40,822 bases of DNA from Treponema sp. GTDB taxonomy: Bacteria; Spirochaetota; Spirochaetia; Treponematales; Breznakiellaceae. The stretch is taken from assembly GCA_031278815.1 (NCBI GenBank), contig JAITJS010000123.1:1-40822 (forward strand), in the 5' to 3' direction. Every line of letters starts with the position of its first letter. Position 1 is the stretch's first letter. Both the position numbers and the translations under genes were made by a program. This document shows positions 34,151 to 40,822 of this stretch, in pieces. The notes beneath the pieces were generated by a model that saw only the letters and a list, made by a program, of their open reading frames with translations, was not told where the DNA came from and did not search any database.

Positions 34151-34936
34151 GGCGCGGCAATGCTGCATCAATTTATGTCAGTTTGAACCATAATGGCTTG
34201 ATTGTCATTTTTCATGGACTTGGTTGTACTGCTGATCACTATTTACCACTGATTATTTATTTTGCCGATAAATGTTGGCGTATTTTTACTTTTAACAATA
34301 CAGGCGTTACCGGGAGCGACGGGGAGAGCATGCGTGGTCTTACTCAATCAGTTATTGATCTAGAGTCTGCACTTGCTTTTGTAAAAAATTCAAGTAAATT
34401 TGACGATTTATCTGTCATGCTTGTCGGTCATAGTTTAGGTGGTTATGCGGTATGTACCGTACTAAATTTAAATCAAAATGTAAATGCTGTTGTAAGTTTT
34501 GCAGGTTTTAACAGCAGTAAAGAAATATTTGAAGAACAAGGAATAACAACGCTCGGTGAATTATTCTATATATTATCACCCCAAACATGGGCAATAGAAA
34601 AACAACTTTTCGGTGATAGAGTAAAACTTACCGCTGTTGACGGAATCAATAAAGCTGGTATTCCGGTAATGATTGTGCATAGTTCAGACGATGAAATTAT
34701 TCCGGTAAGAACAACTTCAATTTATGCTCACCGTAATAAAATAACCAATCATAATGTGGAAATTATCTTTTTTGAAGGAGAAAATGCTTCAGGGCATGGG
34801 GGGGGTGTATTACTCGAAAGAAGGGATAGAGTATTCTCAATGGACGGGAGAAGTCAATTTTGATAAAACTAAAGCAAATAAACTGAATGCTGAATTAATG
34901 GAACGGATTAATGCTTTATTTACTAATGCAAGATAA
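34151..34936 (+). pseudogene. Alpha/beta hydrolase, 5'-truncated and frameshifted in a G8 tract
   Basis: The frame encodes an alpha/beta hydrolase: LIVIFHGLGCTADHYLPL, the nucleophile elbow VGHSLGGYAV, and PVMIVHSSDDEIIPV with the acid residue. At a run of eight Gs (34798-34805) the frame breaks. Reading seven Gs restores HGGVYYSKEGIEYSQWTGEV and continues to a proper stop at 34936. The 5' side has no good start codon or ribosome site and begins right after the btuF stop. The gene is distinctly AT-richer than the cobalamin genes, suggesting foreign origin. It is either a pseudogene or a slippage-prone gene; a sequencing error in the G run is also possible. Confidence 0.7.
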
Positions 34937-35248
34937 CAAGTGCCCAATTTTATCTTAACCTATTCACCGCCCACCGTCCATAGCATGCGCCACGTAAAGG
35001 GTTTTACTTCGCATAACGAGGCTGTCGAATGAGTCGGGTTGGACAGGGATATATCCCCGACCAGTGGACCGGGACATACATCCTGTATAGAATCACCAGC
35101 TCAGCCCGTTTCTTTGCCGTTCTCTTCAATTTTTCCGCCCAGGGCCCAGGGTGTAGGAGAACGGTTTGATATAGGTACTTCAGGCTCCCTTACGGGGAAA
35201 TCAATAGGCCTCCACCAGGGGTTGACGGGTCCCCAGAGAAACTACTCC
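34937..35248. other. Intergenic stretch without a recognised gene
   Basis: I see no gene, tRNA or clear element here. A short inverted repeat, AAGATAA/TTATCTT (34930-34956), spans the stop of the hydrolase remnant. On the minus strand a frame of about 40 codons around 35100-35215 has coding-like residue use (RPIDFPVREPEVPISNRSPT) but no start or recognised family; it may be a gene remnant. Confidence 0.4.
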
Positions 35249-36295
35249 TTAATGTTCATGTAAATGGTGTGAATCCGGCGTATGGGCATGAGTATGCTCA
35301 ATCATATTATGAATATGCAGATGGCTGTGTTCACCCATTAGTGGAATTGCATGTATATGATTATGATGTCTATCACTATGATTATGCCTGTGTTCATGTT
35401 CGATAAGTTGGTGGATATGTAGATGCTCATGTTTTTCAAATGCGGTGAAGTATACTCCTATAATCATACTACTTAACGCAATTACATATGAACCCCTTGG
35501 GATTTCTTGAAATATTGCGAATGACACCCCTGCTCCTATAAATGGCGCAAGAGCATAATAGGCGCTTGTCCTTGAGGCTCCCAGGATCCGTTGTGCATAT
35601 ATATAAAAATAAATACTAAGCCCGTAGGCAATGAATCCCAACATTAATGTTATTATAATATATTGTATATTCAAAATATATTGTTTTACAATAAATGCGA
35701 TAATCAATGAAGTTAATCCTGAACCAATACCTTTTATAGTTACAATTTGCAGAGGATCTTTAAGTGAAAGTCTGCTTGTGCAATTATTTTCAAACCCCCA
35801 ACAAGCACAGGCAAGTAATACAAATATCGAGCCGAATGAAAACGAAACATCTACAATATCATCTGCCGACAAAATTATACTTGCAATTGTTATAAATACT
35901 ATGGCAATCCATGTCCTTTTTCCAATTGATTCCTTAAATATTATCAAGGCTATTGTTGATGTTGCCACAATTTCAAAATTATTTAACAAAGACACTGTCG
36001 CCGATGTAGATTTTGATAATCCAATCATTAGAAAAACAGGGGCAAGAATATCAAGAACGACCATTGCGATAGTATACGGCAATTCTTGAATGGTTATTTT
36101 GGCCTCCTTTTTATGAACAGCTTTATTTCCAAATATTTTTATAAAAAACATACCGAAACCAGCCCCGCAATAAATAAGTCCCGCCATAAATACCGGTGGA
36201 ACATTGGTGAGTAATAATTTTGAAACCGGCGTGCTTATACTATAACATAATGCCGCTATAATTGCATAAAATATGGCAATAAATTTATTGGACAA
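35249..36295 (-). CDS. EamA/DMT-family transporter with a histidine-rich C-terminal tail
   Basis: A 348-residue inner-membrane protein with about ten hydrophobic segments in the two-repeat EamA layout. The first begins FIAIFYAIIAALCYSISTPV, and the second half begins SIFVLLACACWGFENNCTS. After the last membrane segment (residues about 265-285) comes a tail of some 60 residues packed with histidines in HxH patterns (HEHLHIHQL, EHRHNHSDRHHNHIH, HSHLHIHNMIEHTHAH). Such tails usually bind transition metals. Direction and substrate cannot be told. The start is a TTG at 36295 with AAGGAG before it and a TATAAT-like box further up. The gene is AT-rich relative to the core genes and lies alone on its strand. 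Confidence 0.85.
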   Translation of the reverse strand: MSNKFIAIFYAIIAALCYSISTPVSKLLLTNVPPVFMAGLIYCGAGFGMFFIKIFGNKAVHKKEAKITIQELPYTIAMVVLDILAPVFLMIGLSKSTSATVSLLNNFEIVATSTIALIIFKESIGKRTWIAIVFITIASIILSADDIVDVSFSFGSIFVLLACACWGFENNCTSRLSLKDPLQIVTIKGIGSGLTSLIIAFIVKQYILNIQYIIITLMLGFIAYGLSIYFYIYAQRILGASRTSAYYALAPFIGAGVSFAIFQEIPRGSYVIALSSMIIGVYFTAFEKHEHLHIHQLIEHEHRHNHSDRHHNHIHAIPLMGEHSHLHIHNMIEHTHAHTPDSHHLHEH

Positions 36296-36394
36296 AATAT
36301 TTTCTCCTTCATTATATTATCTCATAACATATTATGAATTTCCAGCTACGGATGACGCTTTCGACAGAAAATTTTAGGGTATATTTGGCGTATC

Positions 36395-36496
36395 ATGTTG
36401 GAAACCGCCCAAATCATGACCAAACCGGATGGGGAGGCCGAAATCATCGTAACCCTGGCCCAAAACGGCGACTTGCAGATAAAAAGCCGCCCCTAA
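36395..36496 (+). CDS. Small ORF of unknown function, first of a three-gene set
   Basis: A 33-codon frame starting MLETAQIMTKPDGEAEIIVT and ending LQIKSRP. I do not recognise it. It lies 52 bases before a second small ORF and the broken acetyltransferase gene on the same strand, and residue use looks coding. It may be the C-terminal piece of a longer gene, since no strong ribosome site precedes it. Confidence 0.35.
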   Translation: MLETAQIMTKPDGEAEIIVTLAQNGDLQIKSRP

Positions 36497-36548
36497 AAGC
36501 CCCTTGTCCAAGTCGCTGATTGGTGATATATTAAAAGAAAGGTGAAAC

Positions 36549-36701
36549 ATGGGAGCCAAGGTCAAACCAGTACAGCTAACGCTCATAAAGGACAAAAAGA
36601 TAGTCCGGAAAGTCATTGAACAGATCCGTAAACCCATTTCCGCCAAGGTCATCAAGCGGAACGAAAAGGTAGTCGATTATATCAAACCATTTGAGCAATA
36701 G
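36549..36701 (+). CDS. Small basic protein of unknown function upstream of the GNAT gene
   Basis: A 50-residue, lysine-rich protein starting MGAKVKPVQLTLIKDKKIVR and ending YIKPFEQ, with AAAGGTG before its ATG. No family is recognised. The acetyltransferase gene starts five bases after its stop, so the two were co-transcribed. Small genes directly before GNAT genes are often antitoxins of GNAT toxin pairs, but no ribbon-helix-helix pattern is obvious, so that role is only a guess. Confidence 0.5.
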   Translation: MGAKVKPVQLTLIKDKKIVRKVIEQIRKPISAKVIKRNEKVVDYIKPFEQ

Positions 36702-36706
36702 CCGAA

Positions 36707-37263
36707 ATGCGTATCCAATTCGGCAAACAAAAGGATATTTCCGCTTTTCAGCTGGAACCGCTTACCCCCACCACACCCGTATCCGGTCTATCTGTTCCAT
36801 TGAAGAATACAACGAATACTTTCATCATGAGCCTCTCCATGCTCAGACCGATCACATAGCCCGAACATGGTTATTACGGGAACGAGATACCAGCGCAATA
36901 GCCGCTTATATATGTCCCTTATCGCCAATGCCATTAAACTTTCGGCCACCGAGAAGGAACTCCATGTTCTGAACTATCCTTTTAGAACCATAGCTGCCAT
37001 AAAAATAGCAAAACTTGCCGTAGCGCAGTTATTTTCTGAAAAATACAAGGGCATAGGCTCTTTTATGATAACCGCCGGCAATGAGGAAAGCCATCGGCTG
37101 TTACGATGATTATTGCGCCTGCCGTTTCCTTACCGTTGACGCCGATATAGAACACGACCCCACTGTAACCGCCTTTTATACCAAAAACGGGTTTATCCCT
37201 AATGCGGAGATGGGTAACAAGCGGAGTAAGACAATCAGCATGATGAAGGATATTTGGGTGTAA
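36707..37263 (+). pseudogene. GNAT-family N-acetyltransferase with about three frameshifts
   Basis: The gene starts at the ATG at 36707 (MRIQFGKQKDISAFQLEPL). The rest of a GNAT protein is spread over other frames: SIEEYNEYFHHEPLHAQTDH and ARTWLLRE, then MSLIANAIKLSATEKELH and KIAKLAVAQLFSEKYKGIGS, then CACRFLTVDADIEHDP and AFYTKNGFIPNAEMGN, with a stop at 37263. The breaks fall near 36780, near the TATATATG at about 36908, and near 37085. KGIGS and the Asp-Ala-Tyr-rich C-terminal half are where acetyl-CoA binds in this fold. With three shifts the gene cannot make the full protein. Confidence 0.7.
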
Positions 37264-37285
37264 GGAAAGCTTTAGCAGGCTGATT

Positions 37286-37329
37286 AAAAACAACCCGAAG
37301 GTCCGGTAAGACACGATGTACCTTCGGGT
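37286..37329 (-). terminator. Intrinsic terminator for the small lipoprotein gene
   Basis: A perfect 10-base inverted repeat, ACCCGAAGGT (37293-37302) and ACCTTCGGGT (37320-37329), has a run of As on its left (37286-37290), that is, Ts on the minus strand. It starts nine bases after the stop of the minus-strand lipoprotein gene. It also ends transcription space for the convergent GNAT remnant. Confidence 0.75.
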
Positions 37330-37338
37330 AAAAAGTCA

Positions 37339-37743
37339 TTAATTATTCCTTGTGTACGTGAAGGTTCCATCGTAAGCGGTTACTTCTAATTTTCCGTCAT
37401 CCTGTATTTCCGCAGTTACGGTGATAACATTGGTAGGCTGCCCTTCTGTACTCATCCATGCCGTCCCCGTGTAGAGCTCCGAAGAAATGGCGGTCGCCGT
37501 TTTACCGTTATAAGTATAGATGCCTCTGGTATCACCTTGTGCGTCTCCGCTTGCACTTTGATGAAATTCCCAGGTTAAATCATTGTTCATAATGATTTTA
37601 CGGGATACCCCATCCGTAACGGTACTTTCCCATGTCCCTGCAAAAGGATTAGTATCATCGTCATCATCGTCAGTGCCCATGGAACATGAGAAAAAGCCTA
37701 CTGATACCAAAATTACCGGTATCATCCACAAAATTTTTTTCAT
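37339..37743 (-). CDS. Small predicted lipoprotein of unknown function
   Basis: A 134-residue protein with a lipoprotein signal (MKKILWMIPVILVSVGFFSC, Cys20 as lipid site). A run of six aspartates follows, then a compact domain beginning PFAGTWESTVTDG with alternating beta-strand-like segments (KIIMNNDLTWEF, TRGIYTYNGKTA, NVITVTAEIQDDGKLEVTA). This pattern resembles small lipocalin-like lipoproteins, but no family is assigned. It has its own terminator, and the palindrome TAGTTAG-N6-CTAACTA lies 20 bases before its ATG. Confidence 0.75.
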   Translation of the reverse strand: MKKILWMIPVILVSVGFFSCSMGTDDDDDDTNPFAGTWESTVTDGVSRKIIMNNDLTWEFHQSASGDAQGDTRGIYTYNGKTATAISSELYTGTAWMSTEGQPTNVITVTAEIQDDGKLEVTAYDGTFTYTRNN

Positions 37744-37763
37744 AAGAACCCCCTAAATATATT

Positions 37764-37783
37764 TAGTTAGTAAAACCTAACTA
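37764..37783. promoter_or_regulatory. Palindromic operator candidate upstream of the lipoprotein gene
   Basis: A perfect 7-base inverted repeat with a 6-base spacer, TAGTTAG-TAAAAC-CTAACTA on the plus strand. It lies 20 bases before the minus-strand ATG at 37743. On that strand it reads TATAGTTAG..., so it may overlap a -10 box. The same palindrome with the same spacer length occurs at 39373-39392. Confidence 0.6.
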
Positions 37784-37829
37784 TAAAGCCTTTATCGAAG
37801 GATAAAAATTGCCCTGTTTCAAAAACATA

Positions 37830-38810
37830 TCAACGGGAACCTCTGTACTTACGGCGATATTCCAAGGGACTTTCGCCCTTGGCTAATTTGAACGCCGATG
37901 AAAATTTGCTGGCGTTTTCGTATCCCATCAACAGGGCTATGTCCGCAACCGGGCGGGCGCTTTTTTCAAGGTATTCCGCTGCCTTGTCCATACGTTTGTC
38001 CCGCAGATACGCGGATATACTTTGCCCGTACACGCCATGAAAATAATTTTTTAATGATGTGGGGCTTATGCAGAAATTTTTCGCCAATGTATCAACCCGG
38101 TGATGCGCGCTCAAGTCCTGGGTGATAATTTTCATAACCTGTTTTGCGATATTTACCTGGCCGGTGGTAAAAACAGATCGGCGTTCATTCTCCACCGGTT
38201 TTTCCATGTACATCAACAGAAATAATAGTTCGGTGATTTGCAGTCGGAAGTAACTCAATTCATATTCGGGAAGTGATTCGGCAATCTTCAAAAAAACCGA
38301 TCTTACCTTATCACCAGCCTTTGCGATAAAACTCTGTTCATCAGGACAATACCGTCTGCGGATATGATCTATATCAATACCTACTTCCCTAAATATGACC
38401 GGCATCGGTTGTTCTAAGGCCGAATCATGAATAAACAATTCAATCCCATAAAAGCGATCATAGGGAAAAGTAAATTTACCTCCCGCTGTACGAGTGTCAA
38501 TGCTTAGATCTCCCATTTCCAGGAATAGATATCTGCCGTCAGACATTTTAATCTCGCATCGGCCATCAATACAAAAATTGATTTTTATTCCGTGGGCAAC
38601 TTTTCCCTGGTATGATGGAAAAGAACCACCGGAAATTTCATTGAATCCAAGAAGAATACCGGGAAACAGAACATAGACCCGTACCGTTCCCCTACCATCC
38701 TCATAATCAATTTGAACGGCGATACGGTCCCTGGTCCGGTTTGTAATGCGGACAAAATTTAATTCCTTCGCCGCCTGCTCGTATGCGAAAAAGACCTTCG
38801 TTGCGTCCAT
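37830..38810 (-). CDS. AraC-family transcriptional regulator
   Basis: A 326-residue regulator. Residues 1 to about 215 are a variable sensing region (with a beta-rich stretch around GISGGSF-like and ISGGSFPSYQGKV). Residues about 225-326 are the double-HTH AraC domain: LAKNFCISPTSLKNYFHGVY for the first HTH, then VADIALLMGYENASKFSSAF and the family ending SPLEYRRKYR. The ATG overlaps the stop of the upstream ABC transporter remnant (TGATG), so the two formed one operon. This group is often found with ABC exporters or siderophore systems; the effector is unknown. Confidence 0.88.
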   Translation of the reverse strand: MDATKVFFAYEQAAKELNFVRITNRTRDRIAVQIDYEDGRGTVRVYVLFPGILLGFNEISGGSFPSYQGKVAHGIKINFCIDGRCEIKMSDGRYLFLEMGDLSIDTRTAGGKFTFPYDRFYGIELFIHDSALEQPMPVIFREVGIDIDHIRRRYCPDEQSFIAKAGDKVRSVFLKIAESLPEYELSYFRLQITELLFLLMYMEKPVENERRSVFTTGQVNIAKQVMKIITQDLSAHHRVDTLAKNFCISPTSLKNYFHGVYGQSISAYLRDKRMDKAAEYLEKSARPVADIALLMGYENASKFSSAFKLAKGESPLEYRRKYRGSR

Positions 38811-39348
38811 CAGGCGGTTCCGGTTTCCGTCATGCCCTGCTGGAGGCGGTATAGTTTCTCATATAGCTTGTTCCAGGCTATAAGTTCCTCATGCCTTCCT
38901 TCCCCGGATATCCGCCCTTTGTCCAGTACAATGATCTTATCCATGATTTTTCGCAGCGCCCCGCTTCCCGTCCCGATATGAAAGCCCAGGGGCAGGCGGG
39001 TTAATATGGGCGACAAAGTTAATTTTAAGTTCATACAAGGTTCCGTATGCCGCGATATTGGGAAAGAACAAGGGTGGCGAAATAGAACAGTACATTTGCG
39101 GCTCCCCCAATGAGCGCCAGCAAGCCATAGTTCATTACCCGCGCAGCGTCCACATAAGCGCAATTTGGGAATACCGCTATAATCTCCCGGATAAGAAAAT
39201 AGATAGCCAGGTAGGGAACAAATGAGGCCGCTGACGAAAGAACAGCAAGAATACCGGAAAAAACAACAAGCCCCTTATGCATTCCCGCAAGTTCAAACAG
39301 GCTGGGCATACCCTTTTTCGGTATGGCCTCTGTTTTATTTTTAGGCAT
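38810..39348 (-). pseudogene. ABC exporter (membrane + ATPase type) with frameshifts and a large internal deletion
   Basis: The 5' end is a normal start (AAGGAGG then ATG at 39348) of a fused ABC exporter: PSLFELAGMHKGLVVFSGIL and YLAIYFLIREIIAVFP in the first membrane segments. The frame then shifts twice (NIAAYGTLYELKINFVAHI, then RLPLGFHIGTGSGALRKIMD). At about 38938 the sequence jumps straight to the end of the ATPase domain: DKIIVLDKGRISGEGRHEEL and KLYEKLYRLQQ. Most of the membrane part and nearly all of the ATPase, including Walker A and B, are gone. The junction reads ATGGATAAGATC, with short local similarity that may have promoted the deletion. Its stop still overlaps the AraC start. 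Confidence 0.75.
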
Positions 39349-39372
39349 AACGGGGACCTCCTTATATACTAC

Positions 39373-39392
39373 TAGTTAGGTGGTACTAACTA
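39373..39392. promoter_or_regulatory. Palindromic operator candidate upstream of the ABC-AraC operon
   Basis: The same 7-base inverted repeat as at 37764, with a different 6-base spacer: TAGTTAG-GTGGTA-CTAACTA. It ends 24 bases before the ATG at 39348. On the minus strand both sites read TATAGTTAG-N6-CTAACTA, so the arms are conserved and the spacer is not, as expected for a protein-binding site. Confidence 0.6.
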
Positions 39393-39692
39393 TAATAATA
39401 ATCTCTATTTTTCCTGCCCCTGTCTACTCCGATTAATCAAAAATACTCCCTGTGTCATCGAGTTTATACAATTCAGATAATTAGGGGTAAGAAAGAGGCC
39501 GGACCCATGAACCGAAAAATATTCGGTAATCCATGGACTTTCCGCCTCTGCGGATTTGTACCTCGTAACGATTCAAGGCGGGTTCCCCCGGACGGATACA
39601 GGCCAGAGAAGCGGGGTTTCCGGCGGCTGCCTTCACCCTCTGTTTCGCCATCTTAATAACATCATAGTCAAAGACAGGGAGGGATTATAAGG
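39393..39692. other. Intergenic stretch between the ABC-AraC promoter and an IS1-type fragment
   Basis: The first part is AT-rich and should hold the promoter of the ABC-AraC operon on the minus strand. From about 39490 on the sequence is GC-richer and holds no recognised gene. It may include the flank or end of the insertion sequence whose transposase fragment follows, but no terminal repeat could be defined. Confidence 0.4.
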
Positions 39693-39839
39693 GTAGTAAC
39701 GCCGGTGAAATGCCCCCATTGCGGAAGCGACAAGGTAAAGAAGAACGGAACATCCAGGAACGGCAAACAACGCTTTTTGTGCGGTAATGAAAAGTGCCGA
39801 CATAAGCTGTTTGTTGAGCATTATATCGACAACCCATAG
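39693..39839 (+). pseudogene. N-terminal fragment of an IS1-family transposase (InsA-like zinc ribbon)
   Basis: The frame encodes VKCPHCGSDKVKKNGTSRNG, KQRFLCGNEKCRHKLFVEHY and then a stop. This is the zinc-ribbon start of IS1-type transposases: CPxC...C...C, with a KNG/RNG-KQRF core. The helix-turn-helix and DDE parts are absent, so only the first 50 or so codons remain. The fragment ends exactly where a minus-strand membrane-protein gene is cut off, which suggests that the insertion truncated it. Confidence 0.65.
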
Positions 39840-40061
39840 GATCCAAATATCCGATCCCGCATATTTTTCGATAGTAAATGGAAGCGGAACGCGGGCAACG
39901 GCCAGAACACTCATGATAGCCCAGGATAGGGTTACCGAAACGCTGAGGAGTATTGAAGCGTGGTATGGTATGTCAATTAGGTACGCAAAGGCATTCGTTT
40001 TTCCAAAGACTCCGTATGCACAAACCGTTGTCACTCTCGTTATTAACGTAATGACGGCCAT
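39840..40061 (-). pseudogene. 5' fragment of a membrane-protein gene
   Basis: A GGAGGGG site precedes an ATG at 40061. About 74 codons follow with two hydrophobic stretches (MAVITLITRVTTVCAYGVFG, and SILLSVSVTLSWAIMSVLAV). The frame then passes into the IS1-type fragment at about 39840. The family is not recognised. A good start with a missing 3' end points to truncation by the insertion. Confidence 0.45.
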
Positions 40062-40185
40062 GCGCTTTTCCCCTCCGGTTGAGGTCGGGATCCGGACAGG
40101 GGTTAAATATTTATACAAAAAATATGCAGATTTCCGGTGTTTATGCAAAAACACCCTTGAATATAATAAGACAAGTATATTATTG

Positions 40186-40213
40186 TATAATCACTCCAGG
40201 GATAACGCCCTGG
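40186..40213 (+). promoter_or_regulatory. -10 box and leader hairpin before the solute-binding protein gene
   Basis: TATAAT lies at 40186-40191 in an AT-rich stretch, though no clear -35 at the right distance is seen. It is followed by a perfect 6-base stem-loop, CCAGGG-ATAACG-CCCTGG (40196-40213). The hairpin would be at the very 5' end of the transcript and could be an operator or an RNA-stabilising element. Confidence 0.5.
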
Positions 40214-40246
40214 GACAAATCACCCTGCATTAAAGGAGACATCACC

Positions 40247-40822
40247 ATGAAAAAAACGGTATTTTTGTTTTTAGTCTTGCTTTTGGCGATCCTGTCCGCC
40301 TGTAAGGGCAAGTCCGCCCCTGCAGAAGCGGCGGTCAGTTCCGGTGAAGGGGAAAAACACCTTATCATCGCCGCCAACCCCGATTACGAGAGTTTTGATC
40401 CCGGCATTACCTATGAACCCTACGGGTCCACCGTCATCCACGCCTGTTATGACAACCTCTTTGAATTTCAGGGGAGCCTGGATAACCTCGTCCCCGCAGC
40501 GGCGGAACGGTATGAAATATCCGCCGACGGCTTGACCTACACCTTTACGCTGCACCCCAACATACGTTTTATCAGCGGCAACCCCCTTACTTCCGCAGAC
40601 GTAAAATGGAGTTTTGAGCGGGCCATTAACCTCAAGGGCAACGCCGCGTTTATGGCGGAGGGGATCACCGGCATCGAAACCCCGGACGATTCCACCGTGA
40701 TCCTCCGTCTACGGGAGCCGGACCCTTCCTTCCCCATTGAGCTTGCCTTTGTGTTCTTTTCTATCCTGGACAGCAAAGCCGCCGCCGAACAGGGAGCGAC
40801 CAATGCCCCGGACGCTGATGTT
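40247..40822 (+). CDS. Family 5 extracellular solute-binding lipoprotein (oligopeptide/dipeptide type), 5' part
   Basis: The first 192 codons of a DppA/OppA-type binding protein; the gene runs past the window edge. AAAGGAG precedes the ATG. A lipoprotein signal (MKKTVFLFLVLLLAILSAC, Cys19) is followed by the conserved start of the family: LIIAANPDYESFDPGITYEP, VIHACYDNLFEF, LVPAAAERYEISADGLTYTF and LTSADVKWSFERAI. It should deliver a peptide or similar solute to an ABC importer encoded downstream, outside the window. It shows no decay. Confidence 0.92.
   Translation, partial: MKKTVFLFLVLLLAILSACKGKSAPAEAAVSSGEGEKHLIIAANPDYESFDPGITYEPYGSTVIHACYDNLFEFQGSLDNLVPAAAERYEISADGLTYTFTLHPNIRFISGNPLTSADVKWSFERAINLKGNAAFMAEGITGIETPDDSTVILRLREPDPSFPIELAFVFFSILDSKAAAEQGATNAPDADV

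Noticed and set aside
37063-37314. Minus-strand 83-codon frame over the end of the GNAT remnant
   Set aside because: It covers the terminator hairpin and is antisense to recognisable GNAT sequence.
1-40822. CRISPR arrays, tRNA or rRNA genes, phage structural genes
   Set aside because: No regularly spaced repeats, tRNA-like cloverleaf sequences, rRNA segments or phage head/tail proteins were seen on reading both strands.

Overview
This window looks like chromosomal DNA of a diderm anaerobe, most likely a spirochaete of the genus Treponema, possibly of the free-living or termite-gut group. That placement is an inference. It rests on the gene content (anaerobic cobalamin route, TonB-dependent receptor, relaxed spirochaete-style lipoboxes, large REC/HisKA/HPt hybrid kinases, NifA-type activator) and on general protein character, not on an rRNA marker. 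The window holds three kinds of DNA: housekeeping operons, a long cobalamin operon, and two accessory zones rich in broken genes.

Region 1 (1-3.3 kb) carries the end of accC followed by accD and accA, three acetyl-CoA carboxylase subunits, facing a ThiF/MoeB-type E1-like enzyme. Region 2 (3.5-12.1 kb) is regulatory and decayed. It has a frameshifted Xre-type regulator, a frameshifted IS200/IS605-type transposase, a NifA-like sigma-54 activator, two hybrid histidine kinases, a remnant of a FIST-domain gene that was once translationally coupled to one kinase, and a remnant of a third kinase. Region 3 (12.2-16.9 kb) is core: birA, then rpmH-rnpA-yidD-yidC-jag, with a hairpin-rich repeat between yidD and yidC.

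Region 4 (16.9-34.1 kb) is the main system. A sigma-70-type promoter and compact cobalamin riboswitch precede a tightly overlapping run of fourteen genes: btuB-like receptor, cbiD, cbiF, a short cbiG, cbiH, cbiJ, cbiE-T, cbiA, cbiB, cobD, cbiP, cbiC, btuC and btuD. A second promoter and nearly identical riboswitch precede cbiK and btuF. The chelatase CbiK carries an export/lipoprotein signal, which would place cobalt chelation, or another tetrapyrrole-related job, outside the cytoplasm. Together the genes cover outer-membrane corrinoid uptake, periplasmic capture, inner-membrane import and most of anaerobic corrin-ring synthesis up to cobinamide phosphate. No gene for CbiL, the adenosyltransferase or CobU/CobS/CobT is in the window.

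Region 5 (34.1-40.8 kb) is AT-richer in places and full of decay: a 5'-truncated alpha/beta hydrolase with a G8 frameshift, an EamA-family transporter with a His-rich tail, a GNAT acetyltransferase with about three frameshifts behind two small ORFs, a small lipoprotein gene, an AraC regulator coupled to an internally deleted ABC transporter gene, an IS1-type transposase fragment that abuts a truncated membrane-protein gene, and the start of an intact oligopeptide-type solute-binding lipoprotein. The lipoprotein gene and the ABC-AraC operon share the same palindrome (TAGTTAG-N6-CTAACTA) just upstream of their starts, a candidate operator for a small regulon.
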